Shown here: one piece after another, positions 55,501-64,000 of the stretch
How positions within the stretch are numbered: position 1 is the stretch's first letter
Layout: every line of letters begins with the position of its first letter
Assembly: GCA_930367215.1 (NCBI GenBank)
Contig: OV884056.1
Location: 285,120,067 to 285,184,066, forward strand
Length of the DNA: 64,000 nucleotides
DNA from: Pollenia angustigena
Lineage: Eukaryota > Arthropoda > Insecta > Diptera > Polleniidae
Direction of reading: 5' to 3'
Position numbers and translations under genes: made by a program
Notes under the pieces: model-generated
Databases searched by the model: none
What the model saw: the letters and a program-made list of their open reading frames with translations, nothing else
Told to the model about the DNA's origin: nothing

Positions 55501-57471
55501 AATATCATATGACAAATATTCGGCTTGGGACAAATGCAGAGAATCATCCATAAGTTGAGCTCTAGTTACGCGAGGTAAAGAGGTGAATTTCTTTTTCAAA
55601 GCCAACCAAGAAATCATATCGTAATTTACTCTATAGTAAGCATTTCTATTTAAATTTAAATAAACTACATTTTCGGAATTATTATCCGAAGTAAAGGCAT
55701 CCATAATAACCAGTTCATGGCCATTGTCCATTAGCCAGTGAGTGGGTATACTGTCACCTTTATGCAATTCATCGGTTTCATAGGTTATCGGAACCAGCCA
55801 CTTACTGTTATCAGACATATTTTTTGAGGGCAAAATATAACGTTCCTGAGATATAATCAAATCAGCATCACGTCTTTCTACTGTAACAACCGGATAGCCG
55901 GGCTTAGAGATCCAGGTATCCATAATGGTCTTAACATCCATATCATCGGGTAAAGTTTTCTTTAAATGTCCCTGTTTAGTCATAAATTCCCATAAGACAT
56001 TGCGATCAGCATTTTCATAGGCAAACGACTTTAACAAATTCTGGGTAGCATCTCTGAAAGCTTCATTTCCTACTATGGAGTTTAACATTCTTAAGAGAAT
56101 AGTACTCTTGGAATATGTAATGGGATCAAATATACGTCTTATATCATTGGTGGATTTAACATCAAAAGAAATGGCATGAGAGCTATTATCGGAATCATGC
56201 TGCATAGATTCTTTGAACTCGAATACGGAGAAGGTATCCATAATTTCAAACTCTGGATGGACACTGTTTAAAGCAATATAACTCATATAGCAGGCAAAAC
56301 CTTCCTTAAGCCATAAATCATTCCACCATTTGGGTGTAACCAAATTACCAAACCACTGATGAGCCAGTTCATGGGCAACTATTTGGGCCACATATTCCAT
56401 ATGTTCTGAAGAGGAGGCCTTTTCCAAATCTTCGGGTACCAAAAGAGCAGAATCTCTGTAAATGTTAGGAAGTTGATATTAATGGATATTTAGGTAGTTC
56501 AATGGATTGGTTAATAATACCTGAAAGTTATTAAGCCCCAATTTTCCATGGCACCAAAACCAAAATCGGGCACAGATACCAAATCAATTTTAGGCAAACG
56601 ATTTTTGATGCCAAAATAGCCCTCATAGTAAGGCAAAAATTTGCGCACCAAAGAATAAGCATAACGGGTCATATCTTTATTTTCCGGTCTGGTCCAGATT
56701 TCCACACGAGGCACTAAATTGGCTTCAAGATCCGAAAAGTGAGACTTGACTAAATTTGAAACAATAAAAGCTAAGAGGTAGGTAGGCATTTTAGGTGTGG
56801 TCATGAAATCATCTCTCGTAAAACCGGGACGTTGGATGCTGAGGTAAATGAAAATCGTTTTACAAAGAGTTTTAAAAAAATGATCAAAATTAAACTTACG
56901 AACTGTGATAAACGGGCATATTGGATAAAGCCATTAGAGTTTTAGTGGGTCTGATAATACTAACAGTAAAGTTGGCTTTCTTATCTGGCCGATCAAAACA
57001 AGGGAAAGCTCTGCGGGCGTCGATCGGTGAAAATTGGGTGCTGATCATCCATCTGTAAAGAACTGAGTTTTTTTAATCTGCTTTTTTTTAAGGAATATGT
57101 CTCAAACTCACTCTTGCTTTCCGGTATCGACATTAACGTAACTAGTCTTGTAAACTCCCTGTAAAGTATCGGTAATTTGACTTATAAAGTCCATGCTTAA
57201 AACCAACTTCAAGTCCTTTTCCTCGGCCACTGCTTTACTAAGCGTTATAACAAAGGTGCTGTTATCCACACCATATTCACTATCGAAATCCAATTCAACT
57301 TCTTCCAAACTGGTTTGATTCAAAGCTCGAATTATTCGTACATTTGAGATCGTAACATTATTTACATCCAAAACTATGGGTTCAAAAGTGGCAACACGTT
57401 GGTCACGTGCAATATGAATGGCAACGCTGCCATTGTTAAGAGATTTTTTGAGGTTCGGCTCAATAATAAGG
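49572..57471 (-). CDS. M1 zinc aminopeptidase (aminopeptidase N-like), N-terminal exon(s) not found
   Basis: Eight minus-strand exons join in phase: 57471-57112, 57052-56900, 56838-56521, 56455-55375, 55320-55130, 50670-50503, 50039-49896 and 49827-49572 (stop), about 889 residues. All seven introns have GT-AG ends. Exon 3 holds GAMENWG, the substrate-binding signature. Exon 4 has the zinc site HELAHQWFGN with the third ligand E in LWLKEGFA, and the catalytic tyrosine region YSKSTILLRML. Later exons form the ERAP1-like C-terminal helical domain (GLQEPDNES, AEGSFQEW). M1 enzymes of this type cleave N-terminal residues and in flies are usually membrane-bound or secreted in gut or haemolymph. 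The protein ends ...EFQINIF with no hydrophobic GPI tail. The signal peptide/anchor exon upstream of 57471 was not recognised in the remaining 6.5 kb. Intron 5 (55129-50671, about 4.5 kb) is filled with MITEs and a tRNA-Lys; intron 6 holds a tRNA-Gln. No frameshift is seen. Confidence 0.93.
50119..50190 (+). tRNA. tRNA-Gln (anticodon TTG), antisense in an intron
   Basis: Identical to the other intact tRNA-Gln copies and followed by TTTATTTTTTT as terminator. It lies on the plus strand within the 463-bp intron (50040-50502) of the minus-strand aminopeptidase gene. Confidence 0.97.
50726..51199. mobile_element. Foldback element with ACCATAATATGGT palindromes, copy 2
   Basis: Close relative of 38881-39367: same termini (CACCTAGAGAAAAACATGTT and complement), TA flanks (50724-50725, 51200-51201) and internal palindromes. 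It sits in the large aminopeptidase intron, about 55 bp upstream of the exon that starts at 50670, so folding might influence splicing; that is speculation. Confidence 0.85.
51645..52351. mobile_element. MITE family 3, longer copy
   Basis: Ends GGGCATTTTCACCGAAAATT and complement GGGCATTTCCAGCTAAACGT both continue into GTAACGTAACGCCAGCAA-like blocks, as at 21964-22197, but the body is about 700 bp. It contains AAGGCTCAGTTAGGCGAACG near 51702, similar to the terminus of the element at 58470. Intronic. Confidence 0.7.
52451..52523 (-). tRNA. tRNA-Lys (anticodon CTT)
   Basis: Third identical tRNA-Lys copy, with a TTTTTT terminator downstream on the minus strand. It lies in the large intron of the aminopeptidase gene, in the same orientation as that gene. 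Confidence 0.97.
52921..53531. mobile_element. TIR element with TAA target duplication
   Basis: Left end AGGCGCCCGTACACGACATG and right end complement AGGAGCGTATAGACGACATG are flanked by TAA on both sides (52918-52920, 53532-53534). TTTGTCATCTGACATGT repeats occur inverted near both ends. 3-bp TWA targets are typical of PIF/Harbinger elements. Noncoding; intronic in the aminopeptidase gene. Confidence 0.8.
54312..54760. repeat. Possible TIR MITE
   Basis: ATGTACATTAGGGCCATAGC at the left and complement ATGTACGTCAGGGCTATAAG at the right are similar over about 20 bp, with GGCATAGTA words just inside each. Borders tentative. Intronic. Confidence 0.5.
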
Positions 57472-58469
57472 CTGTAGGAGAAAAAAGAAAAAGAAAGTTG
57501 TTTATTTAAATGGGGTTAAAAACATTCAAAAGATTAGGGGTATTGAATGTATAAGTGATTGCGTACAACCAAAATGCGGATGCAGATAAAACATTAAATT
57601 TTCCCAGCATACTTTAATTTGACTATTTATTTAAAAATACCTAAAATACATACGTTTTATATCAACAACAACGTAAAATTTTTGCAAAAACATCATACGA
57701 AAATAAATAATTTTTATATTCAATTTAGCAGACATTTGAAAAAATATTTATTTTAATTTGTATTATTGATTGTTTTCTATGGAAATGCAAACAAATGCAA
57801 AAATATTGCTCTTAAAACAGCAACTGAAATATGGAAAAGTGTTAAATAATAAAAAAAAATCCAATGAGTTGAGTAAATACTAACAGATACATTTGTATCT
57901 GCGCCAAATGCATGAAAGTATCTCTATGCATCCGTATTCAAAACAAAAGTTTTAAATTCTTTTATTTGTTTCGTTTTTCTAAACAAATAAAAGAAATTGA
58001 AATAAGAAAAACACAAATTTGTCTATTTAGGAAATACCGGAAATATTATTTGCAAACTGATTTGCAATTAAAATTGTTTTTGTTTGAATTTTAAGTTGCG
58101 ATTTTGCGAATGCCAAAATGTCAATCAGTCAAAAGTGAGCAAATTTTTGTTCAATCTTGTTTGCATTTTTAGCATCTGAAGCATTTGACTTAATATCCAA
58201 ATTGTATTGAATGCAACCGAAACAATTTGCAATAATATTTGCTAAAAAGGTCAATGCAGTGATAAAAATATTTAAAGTGTATTTGTGGGTTTTTGATATT
58301 TAGGTCATTTTAAGTGAATCAATTTTATTTGTGTAATTAGACTTTTGTAGCAAGTAAAGTTTTTCAAGAGGTCCTTTTTTAATACAAAAATTTTTTTAAA
58401 AAATGATTTTCTTTATAAAGAATTTAGAAATAAATATTACGACATGCGCATGATTTTCCATTAGATGAC
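57472..58469. other. Upstream flank/intron of the aminopeptidase gene, no exon found
   Basis: AT-rich. I searched the minus strand for a signal-peptide exon or the LPxxxxPxxY start of M1 enzymes and saw none. Confidence 0.4.
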
Positions 58470-58805
58470 TAAGGGCTCAGTTAGCCGGGAGTAACAGTAG
58501 CTTAACCTAACATAACCGTAAAAATGTATTTTTTACAGATTGAGACGCAACATCTTATGCTGGGTACACACAGTGCAATCTACATGCAATCTGTTTTAAT
58601 GCAACCTCAAAATATCAAAGCGTTTTGATGTTGATGCAATCTGGAATGAATGAAAATGAATTTAATTCACTAGATTGCGTAAATGCGTTGCATAGTGTGT
58701 ACCCAGCATTACTGCTTACTATAATCGTTATAATTGCTTTACATACAACAAATTGAAGCAGTTGGCTTCCAACGTTACTGTTACTCCCGGCTAACCAAGC
58801 CTTTA
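58470..58805. mobile_element. TIR element with a second MITE nested inside
   Basis: Outer ends TAAGGGCTCAGTTAGCCGGG and complement TAAAGGCTTGGTTAGCCGGG both continue into AGTAACAGTA. A separate inverted-repeat element occupies 58557-58709. The left terminus resembles a word in the family 3 copy at 51702. Confidence 0.75.
58557..58709. mobile_element. Nested MITE, ATGCTGGGTACACAC ends
   Basis: Perfect 15-bp inverted ends ATGCTGGGTACACAC, with TGCAATC/GATTGC words inside, about 153 bp. It is inserted into the element at 58470-58805 and is therefore younger. Confidence 0.75.
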
Positions 58806-61623
58806 GTCTGTGAACGACAAGGGTTACCAAGTGTAAAAGTCCCCTAGACTTTCGACTTTCTTGTAAGATATTCATGTACTTTAGAAAAGCTAGCAACTCC
58901 TCAATAAAACAACAACTATATTGAGTTTGCTAGCTTGAAAAAATAGTACTGCAGTTCACGTGACGCCATTTGTAAACTTGTGCAGAAGATTTTAATTTTG
59001 TTTTCGGGTTTCGTAATCTTTATTTCTCTCATCTTCTTAAATACCTACCACCGCGAATTCGAAAATTTCAGGAGTGGGTTTTATATGGGATCTTTATATA
59101 ACCGATATTTGATATCGATCGAAATTCCTTTGTAATTATAATGTAATTTCGATCGATATTAAATACGAAATTTGGACCCTGACCTTACAGTACTATTATA
59201 TTATTATATTATAATTTGTTGCCTAATTTAAATAAAATATCAGGATTTCTTTCGGCAAAAGCGATTTTCAGGAGGCGATTTGATATTGGAGCTACCAAAA
59301 ATTATGGATTGATCACAAAATTCGGTAGAGTGCTTTCTAGTACGTTATTTTCGCTTAATTGGGTTCTTAAGAAAGCACGACTTTTGACGCAACTAAACGG
59401 GAACTCAAATAAGCAGTACTCGGTTAATTTAATCGCCGATGCAATTAAAACGAAAATCGCTTAACTGAGCAAGATGTGCAATAAAGCAAAACAACCATGT
59501 TTAGATAGAAAATAAAACTCATTTCTTTATTAATTAAGTTAAAAAATAGTTTAGGTTTTTTAAAACAAAATAAAAATCAGGAACGTCCAACGTTAAATTT
59601 TTCTTGGCGCAAATAATTTTTTTTACGTTTGTGGAGCAAAAACGCATTAAGTAGACGGAAACAACCGAAACATTTGCCCTTGTTTTTCGCAATGCGGTCT
59701 TATTTTTTATTTTGCGAAATATTTTTACAGAGACAGTTATGCTGAATGATTTTGTTCCATGGTTTTTAGTGCAATAAAACGGGAAACTAAATTAAGCGGG
59801 GCTCAATTAACAGAAAACAACTGTAATAAAAAAGGTTACTTAGATCAATTAAACGACCGAGAATCAACTTAAATTGAAAACAAGCGTGTTAGTAGTTAAA
59901 TTTATGTAGAGGACCATGCATGCGACTGCTATGCGCCCCAGCTTCATGCCTGGAGTAACCGGAGGTTCCTTACACAAAACAGTAATACACATTTTTTAGA
60001 ATTTTATACTTCTTCAATATCTTTCCTAAAGGCCACATTATATAGAACTTAGAATATTGGCCGATTATAAAAAAATTACACAGTGTTATTTCTAGGCATA
60101 AAATGCTAAATTTAACCAAATTTAACAATAATATCCATATTTTCTATGTTAAATTATGAACCCGTTTTCTCGAAATTAGACAGTTTGATGGAAAGTCCTA
60201 CGGAACTATGACAGACCAAATTCTACTAGAAGAGCATTGCTCGTTACGGCTATGGTAAATTATGGACCAATCAATCCCAAAATGCTTAGGAGAACTAGAA
60301 TACATTTGACATCAATACTGTTCTTCTCTGTTAAGTCATTTGAAGTGAGCGTGTTTTCAATAGACGGATAGACCGACATGGCTATATATCGACTTTGAAT
60401 TACTCAAGAACCCAAAATATATTGCACTCGTAATTCAAAAGTTACTTAACTCAAAACTTTAATTTTTCAGGTTTATATGCTTAAACTATGCGCAAAACAC
60501 TTGTTTATCTTTAACAAATATATCAGTGTATTTTGTTGTTTTTAACTGTTCCCTAGAGGAAAACGAACTGACACCAAAGTAGTCCCGTGATAGGTCTTTG
60601 GTGGTAGACACCGGTTCTAGTTTTAACACTTTCTATGAATCAGACCTATCACTTTTACATGGGGTTGTCATTGGAGGGGGTCAATTGACACCTTTTGACC
60701 AGTCACACATCTATTCTCAATATACGTGTTTAGTGACAGTTTTTACAATGTAGTATTATTTCAATACAATGTAGTATTATGTCAATAAAACAAGTCCTGA
60801 ATTAAATTCAAGAACCAAATTTAAGAAAGTCCCAAAAAATGTGTCGCACCACCCGTGAAGACTGTACTGTAATTCATTACTTTTTCTGCCTTTTTTTCTT
60901 CATAAACCAGTTACATGACTGGTTCTCCTTTCACTGGTCATGAGTTCTTTCTTTTTGAACCTGTTCTATTTTCACAACTCCCAGGACCAGTATTTTGGAC
61001 CAATTGACCCAAATTTCCCGCAGGGTTGCTATACACCAGTTATGACTTTCTTTATGTTTCAATTGGTATAAAGTTGCAATTCACAAAAGTGACTTATTTT
61101 TAGTTCTGTCAGAAAATAGAATGGTAGTAGATCCCTACTGCTAAGTGCTAAATAGTCTTAATTCGAATTGTAACACTTTTGATAAACTAAATCTTTGTTG
61201 GAGTTTATATAATTTAATTAGACTTGTGTCAGCTTAGAATTTTTGGCAAAAGAGTCAAAATTTGAAAAGAATTCATCTAAAGTGACATTGCTTAAAATAA
61301 TTCGGCAACCTGTGCAAATAATACATCATCAAAAATTACATATCTAAAAATTTTGCATTATCTAGTGTATAATATTAAAAAAAAAAAACTTTTTAAGATC
61401 ATAATCCGAATGGATTTTCTACTAAATGGTCCAAAGATTTGTTTTTCACTATTTTTTTTAGGTCAAAAACAGTTTTTTTTAGTTCAAAAACAGTTTTTTT
61501 CGATTGCTGAAAAATTAAGTTTTTTGAGTTAAGTCACTTTTGAACTAGGTGTGCGATATATACTTTATGGATGAGCTCTTAGATGAATATTAAAAAAGTT
61601 GCACACGGAACCACAAACTATGT
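58806..61623. other. Repeat-derived intergenic DNA, no gene recognised
   Basis: About 60040-60425 is an inverted, truncated family A repeat. Sequence around 59776-59823 reads as a pogo-like terminus (complement TA-CAGTTGTTTTCTGTTAAT). Words such as ATTTCGATCGATAT (59110-59165) are shared with about 24405-24420. Open frames have no recognisable domains. Confidence 0.4.
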
Positions 61624-61631
61624 ATACACTC

Positions 61632-62683
61632 CAGTGATGCCAACTTTTTGAAAGCAAAAAGCACTTTCAAATTTAAAAAAGCGCTAAAAAGCACTATTTC
61701 GTGCAAAAAAAAGCGTAAAAAAGCACTAAGCCATTTTTATGCTTTAATTTAACACAAAACAAGCTGCATTCGGCTGTGCCGCATATTACATGCCTCCAAA
61801 ATGTAAAAAAGGCGACGGCGTTGATGGGTAACCATTTTCATTTAAAATTAAATAATAAATATATTTACATTTGTATATAAATATTTTTAAATGTATTATT
61901 ATTATCTTAAATAAAAATAATATCATTCAAATCATTTGTAGTTTAAATTGGCCATAAAACAGTTTTAAAGTAATACAGTGCGAACTCGATTTTCGTAACT
62001 CAAAAATATCTGGCCTGTTGCAATTACCGAAAATTTGCAATGGCCGACCATTGTTTATAAAACTTAAGGACAGCATATATTTTAATAAACATCCTTATAT
62101 TTAATCGTTTAAATAAATCCAAATTAAAATCGTGCAAAGTTTAATAAAACAATTGGCTTATGATAGATGTTATCCAATTATTTTAACATATGAACGTTTC
62201 TGAATATAGAACACTCATAAGGTGTAAAATAGAAAAAACATTTATGTTTGCATTCTGATACTAAGTCAAACCTTTTTTCAATAGCACTAGAGGTAGAAGT
62301 GCACAACACGTGGAAGACTAAAGCGCGTGAAAAATGGCAGCTGTTTTTAAGGCTCTAACCTCGTAAATAAAGTTTTTGGTAAAACGAATGTAACTTTCTT
62401 TTATCACTTTTTTATCATTTGAAATCTTAAAAACTTTGCAAGCCTTCTCAAAATTGTACCCCAAATAGCAAAGTTCAACAAAATCATCCTCTATATAATC
62501 GTAGTTTTAAAAATTGGTAGAAAAAAAATAAAAATTGTAAAAAGCACTAAAGGCACGTACGAAAAATTTAAAAAGCACCAAGTTAGTGCTTTTTTTTTAG
62601 TTTGGCACTATGGGTAAACATTTGGCGTTGAGGCATCAAACAGCACTATAAATAGTGCCAAAAGCACTAAGTTGGCATCACTG
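61632..62683. mobile_element. hAT element, perfect 8-bp target duplication
   Basis: Termini CAGTGATGCCAACTT and complement AAGTTGGCATCACTG are flanked by ATACACTC at 61624-61631 and 62684-62691. AAAAAGCACTA words are repeated throughout the ends. A pogo-like left terminus (CAGTGCGAACTCGATTTTCG, from 61976) lies inside. No transposase. Confidence 0.88.
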
Positions 62684-62883
62684 ATACACTCATTCATCAC
62701 TAGTGGTAAAAAAAATAAAAATGGTAAAAAGCACTAAAGGTACCAACGAAAAATTGAAAAAGCACTAAGTAAGTGCTTTTTTTTAGTTTGGCACTATGGG
62801 TAAAAGTTTAGCGTTGAGGCATCAAAAAGCACTATAAATAGTGCCAAAAGCACTATGTTGGCATCACTGATACACTCATTCAT
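62512..62883. repeat. Tandem duplication of the hAT right end
   Basis: Two units of about 186 bp follow each other: the right end plus ATACACTCATTCATCACTAG flank at 62684-62703 is repeated at 62870-62889. Both units hold AAAAGCACTAAAGG, GTTTGGCACTATGGGTAAA and GCGTTGAGGCATCAAA, with scattered differences. The second unit lies outside the target duplication. Confidence 0.85.
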
Positions 62884-64000
62884 CACTAGTGGTAGAGGGT
62901 ATAAAAAGAAGGTTTAGTTTTTTTTTTATTAAGAAATATATTTTTCGTGCAAATTGGTACTTCTTGTTGAATATAATTTTTTTATTACAAAAAAACTTTT
63001 TAAAAAAAAAAAACATTGTTTAAATAGAAAATGTCTTTTAAAAAAAAAAATTCTGCAAGAACTTTAAAAAGGGGCCTAAAAGTATTTGTTATTTAGCACG
63101 TTCTTTTTTTTTTTATTAAAAGAACGTTTGTTATTATCAAAAGTGATTTAATTTTTTACAACAATCTGATATTTTTGAAAGTTTTTTTTGATAACAAGAC
63201 TATTTTTTTAGAAAGTCCACATTTTTTTAACAAAACTTTTTAAGAAATTTCCTTCAAAAAGTGTTTTTTTTTCAGAAAAAGTCCTTTTTTTTTTACTAAA
63301 TATCTATCTAAATTTGCATAAAGTTAAATTTTCTTAAAAACTCGCCTTTTAAAGTTTATTTTTTTTTTTAACAATAAAACAAAATCCGTTTTTCACAAGA
63401 AGTCTGTTTTTTTTTGACAATATGTGTCTTGTAATAACATCCTTTACTACAGGTGAAAAGGGTTTACAGTAGAATCCCGATAATTCATATTCGAACGGTA
63501 TAAAGAGATTTCGATTAAATAAAAACGATTTATAGCGGTTTGAATTTAATGAGGTTTTACTAGAAAAACAAATATGTAATTTAAAAAGGTTACAATTTAT
63601 TTGAACCAAACAAATAATATATTATAAACAACAAAACAGAAAATAATTACGTTATCATAAATTTGTAAAAAAAACATAGCCTATCTATTTTTCCAAAACA
63701 TATTGGTTTTTATTAAGAATTATAAAAGTTTGTTATAAGTAAAGGCTAGTTTACACTATCTCACAAGTCTTACGTAGTCCATAATACTTTGTGAGATAGA
63801 AATCTAATGAGTTTTGTTGCGACTATCAAAAAATCTAACTTAACATAACAGCTTGTGTTCACATCATCACTCCCCGTCTACAACTGACATGATTTGCTGT
63901 TATAACATTATGTTATAAAAGCGTTGTTAAAACATTTGCATTATCAACCGTGTTATAACATGAGAAAACCTCTTACGTGATGAGTCTTTACTTAACACTA
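62884..64000. other. Homopolymer-rich DNA with a pogo-like terminus, no gene
   Basis: Long T/A runs up to about 63450. CAGTAGAATCCCGATAATTC preceded by TA at 63477 resembles the left end of a pogo-like element running off the window. ATAACATTATGTTATAA-type palindromes occur at 63900-63930. Confidence 0.4.

Noticed and set aside
59216..59464. 82-codon plus-strand frame
   Set aside because: No domain or conserved motif, flanked by repeat sequence.
1..64000. CRISPR arrays, rRNA genes, bacterial operons
   Set aside because: No regularly spaced repeats with unique spacers and no rRNA signatures; introns and insect transposons show eukaryotic DNA.

Overview
This window looks like nuclear DNA of a higher fly (Diptera, probably a calyptrate such as a blowfly or house-fly relative). 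It is very AT-rich, and only two multi-exon protein-coding genes are recognisable in 64 kb. Introns have GT..AG ends, tRNA genes stand alone, each usually followed by a T-run, and transposon debris of insect type fills most of the rest: a gypsy-type errantivirus, hAT, pogo/Tigger and mariner remnants, and many foldback MITEs. The species assignment is inference.

Layout. 1-6,900: stacked repeats, including three elements with hAT-like ends, a LINE RNase H fossil and a tRNA-derived foldback. 7,005-8,125: four minus-strand exons of a SPAG1-like TPR co-chaperone whose 3' part is not found. 8,300-30,700: repeats with four intact tRNA genes (Gln, Gln, Gln-copy region, Lys, Lys; the intact ones are three Gln and two Lys in all before 30 kb, i.e. 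five genes) plus one broken tRNA-Gln copy made by a segmental duplication, two mariner transposase fossils, and a candidate plus-strand Pol II promoter with first exon near 27,030. 30,771-38,518: an apparently intact, recently inserted errantivirus on the minus strand, with identical LTRs, a TACA target duplication, a tRNA-Lys primer site, gag, pol and env. 38,600-48,950: nested DNA transposons, including two pogo-like elements that still hold transposase remnants and a triple-nested hAT insertion. 49,572-57,471: a minus-strand M1 zinc aminopeptidase (aminopeptidase N family) in eight exons; its N-terminal exon(s) are not found. Its introns carry a tRNA-Gln, a tRNA-Lys and several MITEs. 57,500-64,000: repeats, including a hAT element with a perfect 8-bp target duplication and a tandemly duplicated right end.

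The host genes are functionally unrelated: a dynein-assembly/R2TP-type co-chaperone and a secreted or membrane peptidase. The four intact tRNA-Gln(UUG) copies are identical to each other, as are the three tRNA-Lys(CUU) copies. The errantivirus primer-binding site is complementary to the 3' end of that same tRNA-Lys species. I saw no CRISPR array, rRNA or bacterial-type operon. The most interesting material is the complete errantivirus with its -1 frameshift heptamer and leader repeats, the nested-insertion chronology, the tRNA-derived foldback, the GC-AG intron and the candidate promoter.
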